A DNA stretch of 64,000 nucleotides from Halovenus halobia (GTDB taxonomy: Archaea; Halobacteriota; Halobacteria; Halobacteriales; Haloarculaceae): contig NZ_JBLKOA010000006.1 of the NCBI RefSeq assembly GCF_051414135.1, forward strand, positions 193,382 through 257,381, in the 5' to 3' direction. Under the pieces are notes generated by a model, which had not been told where the DNA came from, ran no database searches, and was given only the letters and a program-made list of their open reading frames with translations. Every line of letters starts with the position of its first letter. Position 1 is the first letter of the stretch. Below, one piece after another: positions 50,123-58,544 of the stretch. Both the position numbers and the translations under genes were made by a program.

Positions 50123-50167
50123 ACCACTCTCTGACCAGCCAGTGAATAAATGCCGTCCGGTTCCCGG

Positions 50168-51361
50168 TCAGCGTCCGCCCGCGGGAAGGTAGCCCCGCCA
50201 GTGCAACACTGCGAGGACGATGACGACACCGCCAAGCCCGGCGGCAAGTGACTGAAACGTCTGGGTGTAGGCTGCGCCACGGCTGACGGCAGTTCCGACA
50301 GTGCCGGACCCAAGCGCCTGCGCGACCATCATCACCGCTGAGTAGAGAGCGTAGGCACTTGCACGGTGCTGGTCGGGAAGCGAATCGAGCATGTACGTGT
50401 CCATCGCTGGAAACAGCGAATGGATGCTGTAGCCGACCAAGAGGCTGGTCGCCGCGAGCGCGAGCAGTCCGTCGACAACGGTGAGCAGGAGGACACTCAG
50501 CGTGAAACTGCCGACAATCGACAACAACAGCGGGACATAGGGCACCCGGTCGGCAAGCCAGCCAGTGACGACGAAGGCAGGCACGCCCGCGCCAAACATG
50601 GCCGACAGCAACAGGCGACCGGTCGCCGGGTCGACGCCTTTCGCGACGGTCAGATAGTCGCCGTAGAGGTTGAACAGCGCGTTCCAGAGAAACCCCGTCG
50701 TGGCGATGAACGCGATGCCAGTGAGGATAATTGGCCACTGTGCCCGGCCAGCCGTCAGGAGACTTCTGTCGTCGAGGCCGGCCTCGGGCAGGGTCGTCCG
50801 TCGGGCTGCGACAACCAGTCCAGCTGTTCCGAGGGCGGCGACGACTGCAATCGCCGCGAAGGCACTCCGCCAGGAGCCAACAATGAGGACGGCACTCACC
50901 ACCAGCGGTGCGGCGACAGCGGCAATCTGGCTGGCAGTGCCGTGGAGGCCAAGTGCCGTTCCGACACGGCTGGGGAAGAGTTCGCTCACCAGGGGATTTG
51001 CCGCGATGAAGTAACTCCCACTGGCCAGCCCCATCAGGAAGGCCCCGAGGGTGAGGTGCGCGACCGAGCCAGCTATTGCAGTGAATGCGGATGTCAGCAC
51101 CAGCGACCCGCCGGTCGCGGCGATGACGTGATGGCGCTGGAATCGGGTCAACAGCAATCCGGTCGGGGCTCGCGGGGCGGCACTGCCGAGCCACGCGGCG
51201 CTGGTGACGATCCCGAGCGCGGCGGCAGAGACACCAAATTCGGCAGCGACTGGCTGCAACAGCGGTGCAAAGATCACCCGCGCGAGGTTGACCAGAAACA
51301 CCAGCACACACAGCGAGCCGAACAGTTCACGGCGGGACACGCCTGTCGCTCTGGTCGCCAT
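50168..51361 (-). CDS. MFS transporter
   Basis: The 397-residue protein has twelve hydrophobic helices starting after MATRATGVSRRELFGSLC. Loop 2-3 has the remnant MFS motif (GLLLTRFQRHH) and an equivalent GWLADRVPY occurs in the second half. It is related to drug/sugar exporters of the MFS_1 type; the substrate cannot be read. The frame extends another 450 nt upstream but that part runs across rpl40e on the opposite strand, so ATG 51361 was chosen. Confidence 0.85.
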   Translation of the reverse strand: MATRATGVSRRELFGSLCVLVFLVNLARVIFAPLLQPVAAEFGVSAAALGIVTSAAWLGSAAPRAPTGLLLTRFQRHHVIAATGGSLVLTSAFTAIAGSVAHLTLGAFLMGLASGSYFIAANPLVSELFPSRVGTALGLHGTASQIAAVAAPLVVSAVLIVGSWRSAFAAIAVVAALGTAGLVVAARRTTLPEAGLDDRSLLTAGRAQWPIILTGIAFIATTGFLWNALFNLYGDYLTVAKGVDPATGRLLLSAMFGAGVPAFVVTGWLADRVPYVPLLLSIVGSFTLSVLLLTVVDGLLALAATSLLVGYSIHSLFPAMDTYMLDSLPDQHRASAYALYSAVMMVAQALGSGTVGTAVSRGAAYTQTFQSLAAGLGGVVIVLAVLHWRGYLPAGGR

Positions 51362-51433
51362 CGAGTTGAGCGATTCGACTCGTGGCGACGCTGAGAAGGA
51401 AACCGTTAACAACTCCGGGACCAGAGCGTCAGT

Positions 51434-51583
51434 ATGGCCAGTTTCGAGAAAGCAGAGGATCGTATCTTCAGCAAACAGATCTGTATGCGGTGTAACGCGC
51501 GAAACCCACAGCGACGCGAGTCCTGCCGAAAATGCGGCTACGGCAATCTCCGCCCGAAAGCCCGCGAAACCCGCAGCGCCTGA
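51434..51583 (+). CDS. rpl40e: 50S ribosomal protein L40e
   Basis: The 49-residue protein begins MASFEKAEDRIFSKQICMRC and has a C4 zinc ribbon (CMRCN with CRKCGYG) and a basic C-terminus RPKARETRSA. Size and motif are exactly those of archaeal L40e. It is divergent from the MFS gene and sits upstream of the possible non-coding RNA. Too short to be seen among long frames. Confidence 0.94.
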   Translation: MASFEKAEDRIFSKQICMRCNARNPQRRESCRKCGYGNLRPKARETRSA

Positions 51584-51693
51584 GGTTGTTTTCTCTCTGT
51601 TTTGCCCACCGACCAACAGCGCCGTAGCTGTCGCTGCCGTCACTGACAACTGCACCCGAGACCACTTGTTGCCATCTGCTGGTGTTAGGCACC

Positions 51694-51702
51694 AAATATA
51701 TA
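51694..51702 (+). promoter_or_regulatory. Strong TATA box upstream of the gene-free segment
   Basis: The sequence aaatatata in accaaatatatatgccgg is one of the best TATA elements in the window. Transcription would start near 51722-51727. Confidence 0.6.
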
Positions 51703-51723
51703 TGCCGGGGAGTTCAAGAACTG

Positions 51724-52158
51724 AGTGCATGCCACCCGAACCCGTCTGGTCAGTGTCCGCATACTCGGCGGCTCCGGTTTCCCCCCTCGCCGGAGCGGCT
51801 ACCATAGCGGACACGGCCCAGCGGACTCGGGCACAGACAGCGGCCGACTCGGTCCCGTCCCCCGTGACCCGTCGGCGTGTCGGGCGTCTGGAGCCTGTCC
51901 GTTTTACTCATCCCTCATCCGGTCCCGTTGGCGGCTCAGGCTCCGTTTGCTCGACTCTGCTGTCGGTCGCCCCTGCTGGGTGGCCGTGCATCCACCCGGA
52001 TCGAACATCGTCGTCACCGACCGGCGTCACTCCCCCTCGGACGCCACCGCGTGGCGACGCTCTTTGTCGTTCCCACCCTCTCCCGAATATGTCCAGACAC
52101 AGCGAGACCTGTCGGCGTGAACACCGCTCCCCTCCGGTGTTCCCGCGATAGTTTTTTT
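51724..52158 (+). ncRNA. Candidate ~430-nt structured non-coding RNA
   Basis: Between a strong TATA box and a hairpin plus T-run there is no haloarchaeal-like protein: the frame from 51729 to 52151 has few acidic residues and many Ser, Pro and Arg. Clear stems exist: 51753-51760 with 51807-51814 enclosing 51771-51777 with 51790-51796. I checked for SRP and RNase P signatures and see none. Length resembles a large RNA gene, but it might also be an mRNA leader or a decayed gene. Confidence 0.4.
52119..52158 (+). terminator. Hairpin followed by seven T
   Basis: An 8-bp stem (52119-52126 with 52135-52142) is followed by ccgcgatag and a run of T at 52152-52158. The T-run overlaps the stop of the convergent gene at 52157. 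Confidence 0.5.
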
Positions 52159-52765
52159 ATTCGTCTGGGTACTTTGGCTCGCGACGCTTCGCTCGGTCCA
52201 GCGCTCGCTCTACGACAGTCCGCACGTCTCCCGTGTAGACATCGCCGTGACCAGCGTACATCGACTCGATATCTCCCATCCGGTCGAGTAGCTCGTGGAT
52301 GCTCTCGATGAGACGCTCGCGAGACATGCCCGGATAATCTGTTCGACCAAAGCTCCCGTCGTCGAACGCCCCGTCGTTGTAAACGACGACATCGCCGGAA
52401 AACAGTGAGTTCTCGCCGACGAAGGAAATGTGGTCGTCGCCGTGTCCTGGCGTGTGGACCACTTCGCACTTCTCGTCACCAATCTGGATGTGGTCCCCAT
52501 CGGTCAGTTCGTGGGTTCGTTCGGCGTGGTCGGCGTAGGCATAACAGTCCACGTCGAACGCCGAACAGACCGCGCCAAGTTCTGCGACGTGGTCCGAGTG
52601 TTGGTGGGTGACGACGACTCGTTCGAGCGTATCGGTATGCTCACGAATCGTGTCGACAACTCCGTCCACTGCGCCGGCGTCGACCAGTGTCGGCTCTGTG
52701 CCGAGTGCGAGATACGCGTTGCTCGTAAACACCTCCGCGTCTGCTGTGACGTTGATGACTTCCAT
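52157..52765 (-). CDS. Metallo-beta-lactamase fold hydrolase
   Basis: The 202-residue protein (MEVINVTADAEVFTSNAYL) has the metal motif VTHQHSDHVAEL (HxHxDH, about 56-61), then HTPGHGDDHISF, SGDVVVYND and YAGHGDV. The fold includes glyoxalase II-like thioesterases and persulfide dioxygenases; the short length and missing second domain suggest a hydroxyacylglutathione hydrolase-like or unassigned enzyme. ATG 52765 preferred over 52774. Confidence 0.88.
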   Translation of the reverse strand: MEVINVTADAEVFTSNAYLALGTEPTLVDAGAVDGVVDTIREHTDTLERVVVTHQHSDHVAELGAVCSAFDVDCYAYADHAERTHELTDGDHIQIGDEKCEVVHTPGHGDDHISFVGENSLFSGDVVVYNDGAFDDGSFGRTDYPGMSRERLIESIHELLDRMGDIESMYAGHGDVYTGDVRTVVERALDRAKRREPKYPDE

Positions 52766-52806
52766 ACCAGCCATCGGATGGCCGACCCCAAGAAACTGTC
52801 CCGCTC

Positions 52807-53172
52807 TCAGGTGGAGACACCGCCCAGGCCAAGCAGCTGCGTGGCTCGGTCAGCCTCGGCTAGCAGCACCTCTTGCAGCGTCGGCGGGTTCCGGACAGCT
52901 GTTTCTGCGAGCACCGGCTCGGGCACAGAGAGTGTGTCCGCGGGAACTCGTTTGTCGCCGTGGACGGCGAGGTGGTGTGACCCGAGTTTCATAACCAGCG
53001 GCCGGTCTGTCTGGTCGTCCTCGGCGTACAACTGCTCGTTCACCCGCTCGTGCTGTGTTGCACACATCTGTGCGCAGTCCGCGGTCGTTGGTTCGACGTA
53101 CAACCGTCCAAGATAGTAGCCATCCGAGAATCGTTCAAACATGCTGTCCAGTGCCACGTTATCAAGACTCAT
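52807..53172 (-). CDS. Conserved haloarchaeal protein, unknown function
   Basis: The 121-residue acidic protein begins MSLDNVALDSMFERFSDGYY. Conserved-looking block: YYLGRLYVEP followed by an MxxxQHERVNEQLY-type segment and LPVMKL-like LVMKLGSHHLAVHGDKRVP. I recall a small family (DUF5802) with this pattern in haloarchaea. ATG 53172 chosen over the basic upstream extension. Confidence 0.7.
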   Translation of the reverse strand: MSLDNVALDSMFERFSDGYYLGRLYVEPTTADCAQMCATQHERVNEQLYAEDDQTDRPLVMKLGSHHLAVHGDKRVPADTLSVPEPVLAETAVRNPPTLQEVLLAEADRATQLLGLGGVST

Positions 53173-53413
53173 ACATAAGTCGTTCGCCCATCCTGCTCGC
53201 CGGGGCCCGTGCCGACTCCGCTGTGGCTCGTGGTTTTTGTTCGTTGGTTGATTGCTTCTCTCGAAGACGCCTGTTGTCGTCTCGAAACGCCTGTGCGGTA
53301 TCTGAGACACTCGTAAACGCTATTGGACCGTCTCACGCGGTGAGCACGTTCGGTAAACTGACCGAACGAATATCCGGTTTTATGTGTGGATACAGCCAAT
53401 GATGTGGTACGTG

Positions 53414-54388
53414 ATGAGCTCCCGCTACTACACCGCTATCGGGTTATTCGTCGTCCTTGCAGTCGCCGTTGCGGTTCCCGCTGTTGCTGTCGCGGACTTT
53501 GGCTCGACAACCGTACAGGAGCAACCCACCGACAACGAGTCCGAACTCGGTGTCGCGGTCACCTCGTTCGCACAGTCGAGTGCTGTCGACGCCGCGGGCA
53601 GTGCCGAGCAGGGACTGTGGCAGGCACAGGCAAACGCGACGTTCGAGCAGAACGCGACAGAAAATGCCACTGTTGCGGTCATCAGTGACCGCGCGATGGA
53701 ACTCGAGCAGCGCCTCGAGGCCCTTCAGAACCGAACCGAGCGCCTCGAACAGAACCGAGCAAACCTCTCCGAGGTAGCGTACAACGCTCGTGCAAGTGCC
53801 CTTCGCTCGCAGATTGCAAACGTTCGCTCGGCCGTTGACCAGGCCAACCGGACGGCCGTTCGTCGCGGTGTCAACACGACGCAACTCGACCGGCTCCGGA
53901 CCAACGCTGCGAACATGACTGGCCCCGAAGTGGCTGCGATTGCGCGCAATATCACTGACGCACCTCGCGGCCCACCCGCGAATACACCCGGCCAGAACCG
54001 CTCAAACCAGCCCTCAGGACCTCCCGGCGAGCGCGGCGGACAGGGGAACGCGTCGGCTGACCGCCCCGACACTGCCGGCGGTCCTGAAAACAGAACGATT
54101 GGCCCGCAAAATCCAGGCGCTAACGCCGGCAACTCTACTGTTGGCCCGCAGAACCCCGGCAACTCCACGGCTGGCTCACAGAACACCAGCGACAACGGCC
54201 GCCCGGAGAACGCCGGTGGCGGTTCCGACCAGAATCCGGGTGATGCTGGCGGTTCGGACCGCTCACAGAGCGACGAGCAGAGGACTAATTCTGACGACGA
54301 GACGACCGATGGCTCTGACGACCAGTCCGAGGATAGCGACGCTGACTCGGATAACTCCGGCGGCCCGCCGGACGACCGCGGTCGATAG
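53414..54388 (+). CDS. Secreted coiled-coil protein with Asn/Gly/Ser/Asp-rich tail
   Basis: The 324-residue protein (ATG 53414) has a Sec signal (YYTAIGLFVVLAVAVAVPA), a coiled coil of about 100 residues (LEQRLEALQNRTERLEQNRA), then a long low-complexity tail with repeats of GPQNPG and N-x-S/T sequons and an acidic end (DDQSEDSDADSDNSGGPP). Many N-glycosylation sites suggest an extracellular protein. It lies 42 bp upstream of a wHTH gene. Function unknown. Confidence 0.75.
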   Translation: MSSRYYTAIGLFVVLAVAVAVPAVAVADFGSTTVQEQPTDNESELGVAVTSFAQSSAVDAAGSAEQGLWQAQANATFEQNATENATVAVISDRAMELEQRLEALQNRTERLEQNRANLSEVAYNARASALRSQIANVRSAVDQANRTAVRRGVNTTQLDRLRTNAANMTGPEVAAIARNITDAPRGPPANTPGQNRSNQPSGPPGERGGQGNASADRPDTAGGPENRTIGPQNPGANAGNSTVGPQNPGNSTAGSQNTSDNGRPENAGGGSDQNPGDAGGSDRSQSDEQRTNSDDETTDGSDDQSEDSDADSDNSGGPPDDRGR

Positions 54389-54399
54389 GCGGCCGTGAA

Positions 54400-54408
54400 T
54401 TTATATAT
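54400..54408 (+). promoter_or_regulatory. TATA box for the wHTH regulator
   Basis: tttatatat lies 22-30 nt upstream of ATG 54431. Confidence 0.6.
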
Positions 54409-54430
54409 CGGAGGGGCTTACGTCGGGTAA

Positions 54431-55126
54431 ATGGACTCCGCTGAGTTTCTCGATATCCTCGGGAATGCGAACCGTCGTCGTATTCTCCGACTGCTCGCGG
54501 AGCGGCCCTGTTACGTAACCGAAATCAGTGATTTTCTGGGTGTCAGCCCGAAGGCAGTCATCGACCACCTGGAAAAGCTCGAAGCCGCCGGGCTCGTCGA
54601 GAGTCGAACGGACAGCAAACGCCGCAAGTACTTCTCTATCGCGCGTCACGTTCGTCTCGAAGTAACTGTGTCTCCCTACGAGTTCGGCACGAAAAGCGCG
54701 TACCCGGCCAGTTCACGGCTCGACCTCACCTCCTGTCGACAGCTGAGTATCGAACTCGAACACGACCCCGACGCCACCGATTCGGGGGTCACCGCCTCCG
54801 ATGTCGAGGCTGACGACGTTGTCTCGCTGACACAGGCCCTGCGTGATGTCCAACAGCTCGAAAACGAACTCTCACTCGCCCAGCGGTGGGCACAGGGGCG
54901 ACTGACGGAACTCCGGGAACATCTCGAATCGGTGCTGGACGACGACCAGAGCCGACTGCTCGCGGATCTCTTGCTCGCGCTCGCCGACGAACCAGCCGAC
55001 ATCGAGGAGTTAAGCCGCGACGTTGGCGCGCCGCCGGACGTCGTCGAGGACCCGCTGTCGGAACTCGTCGCGGAAGGCATCGTCAAGGAGAGTGAGGGGA
55101 CGTATCGCCTCGTCGACGAGGAGTAA
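54431..55126 (+). CDS. ArsR-like winged-helix regulator with two HTH domains
   Basis: The 231-residue protein begins MDSAEFLDILGNANRRRILR. The N-terminal winged helix has CYVTEISDFLGVSPKAVIDH and a wing with DSKRRKYFSI. A central acidic region and a coiled-coil (QALRDVQQLENELSLAQ) follow, and the C-terminal 60 residues (DIEELSRDVGAPPDVVEDPL) look like a second winged helix. This two-HTH architecture is widespread in haloarchaea. It may regulate its neighbour or itself. Confidence 0.88.
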   Translation: MDSAEFLDILGNANRRRILRLLAERPCYVTEISDFLGVSPKAVIDHLEKLEAAGLVESRTDSKRRKYFSIARHVRLEVTVSPYEFGTKSAYPASSRLDLTSCRQLSIELEHDPDATDSGVTASDVEADDVVSLTQALRDVQQLENELSLAQRWAQGRLTELREHLESVLDDDQSRLLADLLLALADEPADIEELSRDVGAPPDVVEDPLSELVAEGIVKESEGTYRLVDEE

Positions 55127-55127
55127 C

Positions 55128-55637
55128 TCAGTCGAGGTCGGCGGTCAGTCCCGCCCGCAGGTCGCGGCCGAAGTAGTGACCGACAGTACCAGTAATTGCA
55201 CCAACGAGCAGTGCAATCCCGAGCAGCGTCGTCCCCGACGCAAACGCGGCAACAGCGAGGTTTCCGAGCAGTGTTGTGCCGCCGCCGGTGACGGCACCGG
55301 CAAGCGCCAGCTCGACATATCGCCGGTGGTCAGAGCCCAGGCCGTAGGCGAATCCTGCTGCGGCAATTCCCAGCACGCCGTTGGCAATCGAGAGAATCGG
55401 GACGAAACTGAACGCGATAACGCCGACGACCGAGAGTGCGAGTGCGGTCCCGAGCGAGCGCGTCGTCGCTATCGAGCCGAGCCGCGACCGGACGACTCCC
55501 GCGTCGCTGGACTGCTCGCCCGACGACTCCGCAGGCGCAGTCTCGACGCCGAACTCCGTCTCGGGGCCGGCTACCGAGTCGTCGAAATCGGTGTCGACAG
55601 CACTCTCGCGCTCGATTTGGGACTCACGCTCGGACAT
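55128..55637 (-). CDS. Acidic-tailed membrane protein
   Basis: The 169-residue protein has an acidic N-terminal tail of about 60 residues and four hydrophobic helices (VGVIAFSFVPILSIANG, and others rich in Gly and Ala), ending AGLTADLD. The pattern of short Gly-rich helices recalls DUF456 family. It is convergent with the wHTH gene, 1 nt between. Function unknown. Confidence 0.72.
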   Translation of the reverse strand: MSERESQIERESAVDTDFDDSVAGPETEFGVETAPAESSGEQSSDAGVVRSRLGSIATTRSLGTALALSVVGVIAFSFVPILSIANGVLGIAAAGFAYGLGSDHRRYVELALAGAVTGGGTTLLGNLAVAAFASGTTLLGIALLVGAITGTVGHYFGRDLRAGLTADLD

Positions 55638-55695
55638 ACTGCTGTATTATCCGGCCAGCAACATCTTCCTTGTGCCCCGTTTCCGACCGCGCGAC

Positions 55696-55953
55696 TCACT
55701 CCCAGATGGCCGTTACGACTGCGTCGTCAGTCTCGAGAGTCTCGTATTCGTAGCCGCGGTCATCGAGTTTTGGGTAGAGGAATTGCGGCACGCGGTCGTT
55801 GTACTGGACCAGCACCCCCTCGTCCATCTCGACAAGCGTCTCAAGCGTGCGTTTGAGTGGCTGTGGCGGCCCCATCTCACGCACATCCAGCCGCTCGATT
55901 GGTCGTCCGGTCGGCGCGCCGGTCTGTTCGATGGCCCGCTCTACTGTGAGCAT
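55696..55953 (-). CDS. DUF2249 domain protein
   Basis: The 85-residue protein starts MLTVERAIEQTGAP; the block LDVREMGPPQPLKRTLETL then VQYNDRVPQFLYPKLDDRGY is the DUF2249/TusA-like pattern. In haloarchaea such proteins accompany nitric oxide reductase and related genes. It lies 53 nt downstream of the heme-copper-oxidase-like gene on the same strand, an operon. Confidence 0.82.
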   Translation of the reverse strand: MLTVERAIEQTGAPTGRPIERLDVREMGPPQPLKRTLETLVEMDEGVLVQYNDRVPQFLYPKLDDRGYEYETLETDDAVVTAIWE

Positions 55954-56006
55954 ACCTGTCGCTAGGACTGCTCGGGATACCAGCACAGCGGCGAACATCA
56001 TCGGGT

Positions 56007-57374
56007 TCAGTCCTGCTCGACTCCTGGCTGTGACTGCTCCCCAGTCACTCGTTCGTGGTCGCCGGGCACGCCAAGGATACCGGCCAGCGTCTGTGGACTG
56101 TGTCGCCTGAGTACCAGCAGCATATTTGCCGTGAACAGGAGGGCTCCGAGCGTCGTCGTCGCACCGCCAACGGCAAGCAACAGTGTCGGGCCGCCGAGGT
56201 ACACACCGGCGAAAACAGTGCCTACCCCGACGAGCAGACAGCCGAAATCGGCGGCAGCGAGGCGGTCGCTGTAGAGGTCGTCGATCATCGGGACCGGCTC
56301 GTAGCCGAGCAGGTCGCTGTAGCGGTGGACCCAGACGATGAATGGGACGACGTGATACAGCGTTCCGAGGACGACAAAGCCCAACACCCCAAAGGCAAGC
56401 AGGTGGACCGCCCCCGGTGCGGCCAGCAGTCGGTCGGCAGCCAGCGGGTCAGCGAGCCACGCTGGCGCAGTCAGCACTGCCCACGCGCCAACAGCAACCA
56501 CGACTACCGCGTACCGCGAGAGCATCGGTGTCCACTCCACCTGCGTTTCGAGCAACTTGTGGCCAACAACGATGGCAACGGCGAGCAGTCCGACGACGAC
56601 ACCCAGCCCACCGACGCGGGCAATCGTTGCGTTCCCGACCAGTCGACCGGCCGCCAGCGCGAGCACGCCCGCGGGATAGGCGAGTAGTTCCGTCCGCTGG
56701 AGCCACTGGTCGACCCGACCGAGGTCGGTCTGTGTGAACATCGTCGCCAGCTGGTAGAGCGCGCCGATGACCGTTGTCACCACCATCCCAAACACTGCAA
56801 GCGTCGCGTGAGTGTGGACGACTGCCAGCCGTTCGATACCAGCGTCGGTGAGCACGCTGGTGGCGAAATCGAGCGCCAACAGCAGCCCAAGTCCCGTCGC
56901 TGCCAGAAAGAAAACCAGGGCGAGCGCGAAATGACCCTCCGTCACGTCGAACTCACGCGCAGGTGGGAGCGTCCGTAGCATATTGTAGACGAACAGCCAG
57001 AAGCCCAGCAGCATCACGCTGCCCGCGACAGCGAGCAGGGCGAATTCGACCTGGAGTAGCGCTACGACGAACGCCGTGAGTCCACCGACGACGAGCCACA
57101 ACTGGATAGTTGCGAGCCGTCGAGAGTGCAGTGGCTCGGCCGACCAGACCGGAACGAACTGCGTCATCGCTCCCATGATGGTGAGACAAATCCACCCTGC
57201 AAGGAGGACGTGCAGATGGGCCAATCTGACGAATCCTGAAAGCCAGCCCAGTGCTGTCGCCGCGCCGAGTGCGACACCTGCGAGCAGAAAGGCCAAGCCG
57301 ACGAAAAAATACCGCAACGGCAGCGTCATCGGTGGCTGTTTGTCCGTCTCCAGTCCCGATGGAATTGCGCTCAT
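56007..57374 (-). CDS. Heme-copper oxidase subunit I-like/NnrS-like 12-helix protein
   Basis: The 455-residue protein has about twelve helices. Histidines sit where a subunit I-like protein could bind heme or copper: LAHLHVLLAGW (helix 2), VVHTHATLAVFG and GTLYHVVPFIVWVHR. The set does not match a full cytochrome oxidase (no HPEVY, no proton channel motifs) and is closer to NO-response proteins of the NnrS type or degenerate NorB. Together with DUF2249 it suggests a role in nitric oxide metabolism. Exact enzyme unknown. Confidence 0.7.
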   Translation of the reverse strand: MSAIPSGLETDKQPPMTLPLRYFFVGLAFLLAGVALGAATALGWLSGFVRLAHLHVLLAGWICLTIMGAMTQFVPVWSAEPLHSRRLATIQLWLVVGGLTAFVVALLQVEFALLAVAGSVMLLGFWLFVYNMLRTLPPAREFDVTEGHFALALVFFLAATGLGLLLALDFATSVLTDAGIERLAVVHTHATLAVFGMVVTTVIGALYQLATMFTQTDLGRVDQWLQRTELLAYPAGVLALAAGRLVGNATIARVGGLGVVVGLLAVAIVVGHKLLETQVEWTPMLSRYAVVVVAVGAWAVLTAPAWLADPLAADRLLAAPGAVHLLAFGVLGFVVLGTLYHVVPFIVWVHRYSDLLGYEPVPMIDDLYSDRLAAADFGCLLVGVGTVFAGVYLGGPTLLLAVGGATTTLGALLFTANMLLVLRRHSPQTLAGILGVPGDHERVTGEQSQPGVEQD

Positions 57375-57440
57375 GTGAGCGGGTACGGCCGCCCGCCGCC
57401 TCCACCTGTTCCCGAATATGTTCGACTCTCCGGAGGGTCG

Positions 57441-58499
57441 TTATTCTCGTGCTTCTGTCGGTGCCAGCGACTCGTCCAGACCCATCGCGTCGTTGGTGGT
57501 CGCGATACTCTCTTCTTGGCTCTCAGTGCCCAGTACCGCCCGAATCGCGTCGACGTTCTCGGGCACAACGTCGGATTCCTGGTGGATTGCCTGGAACAGG
57601 TAGAGGTCGCTCTGTCCCTCGCCAACGTCGCTCTGGACGGTAATCGATTCGCCCCAGACGCAGTTCTCCCAGATATCTCCTCGGGGACGGTCGCTGTCCT
57701 GTGCGAGCTCCTTGAGTGCGCCAGCACCGTCCAGTCCGAGCCACTCGGGGATGACGAAGGTTCGACGCTGGTCGTCGAGTAGCTCTCGCACTTCCTCGGT
57801 GCTCGGGTCGGCGTCCAGCGTGATATTGACGCTGTGGGTGTGCATCAGTGTTGCGGGCACCTTTAGCCCCAGCGTGTCGATCGAGAGGTCGGGGAAGATG
57901 GTGTTCACGTCCGGCCCGTGGTGTGACGGCAGCCCGACCGGGTTCGGCAGGATATCGTTGATCGGTCCACGGTCGGTCTGTGCCGGGTCGCCGCCACGGC
58001 GAACCAGCGTTGCACGGACTTTCTCGATGCCGTACGCTTCCTGCAGCGGTGCGACGAGTCGCGAGAGTCCGGTCGTGTTACAGGAGACGACGCGGACGAG
58101 ATTCATTCCTTCGACGGTATCGAAGTTCGACCGGGCGTTGAAGCTCCCGTCGACAACCTCGGCGTCTTCTCCGCCCTGGAGGAGTGCGGGTGTGTCGTAC
58201 TCCTCGTACATCGCTGCGTTGTCGGCCCCAATTCCAGAGGGACAGGCGTCGACGACGATGTCGCTCGCTTCGACCAGTTCTTCGACGTCGCCAGCGAGGT
58301 CAATTCCTGCCTCGGCGAAGCGTGGTTTGCGCTCCTCGACGGCGGCATAGAGGTCGAATCCTTTGTCGACGGCGGTGCTGGCCTCGAAGTTTGGCCGTGT
58401 TTTCGCAACGCCGACAACCTCCATGTCCGGCTGTTTGCGGACGGCGTCGGCGACCCGTTTCCCGATCGTTCCGTATCCGTTGATTCCGACTTGGATCAT
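57441..58499 (-). CDS. gap: Type II archaeal glyceraldehyde-3-phosphate dehydrogenase
   Basis: The 352-residue protein has an N-terminal Rossmann motif VGINGYGTIGKRV (5-13), the catalytic Cys in VVSCNTTGLSRL (about 141), and the MHTHSVNITL motif (His near 219). Archaeal GAPDH of this type uses NADP or NAD in gluconeogenesis and glycolysis. C-terminal acidic insertion GESESITVQSD-like is halophilic. It starts at ATG 58499. Confidence 0.95.
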   Translation of the reverse strand: MIQVGINGYGTIGKRVADAVRKQPDMEVVGVAKTRPNFEASTAVDKGFDLYAAVEERKPRFAEAGIDLAGDVEELVEASDIVVDACPSGIGADNAAMYEEYDTPALLQGGEDAEVVDGSFNARSNFDTVEGMNLVRVVSCNTTGLSRLVAPLQEAYGIEKVRATLVRRGGDPAQTDRGPINDILPNPVGLPSHHGPDVNTIFPDLSIDTLGLKVPATLMHTHSVNITLDADPSTEEVRELLDDQRRTFVIPEWLGLDGAGALKELAQDSDRPRGDIWENCVWGESITVQSDVGEGQSDLYLFQAIHQESDVVPENVDAIRAVLGTESQEESIATTNDAMGLDESLAPTEARE

Positions 58500-58544
58500 T
58501 GTGTGAAGGTGTGTACGGTCGGTGTATATCCTTTCCGAAGTCCG

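Noticed and set aside
51362..51814. N-terminal extension of the MFS protein by 150 residues
   Set aside because: It lies antisense to rpl40e, is polar and Ser/Thr-rich, and would precede a normal first transmembrane helix; ATG 51361 is sufficient.
51729..52151. Protein of 140 residues in the gene-free segment
   Set aside because: Few Asp/Glu, many Ser/Pro/Arg, no recognisable motif, and strong RNA stems; unlike every haloarchaeal protein in the window.
51724..52158. SRP RNA or RNase P RNA
   Set aside because: I looked for the SRP helix 8 tetraloop signature and for the RNase P P4 core (gaggaaagtc type) on both strands and found neither.
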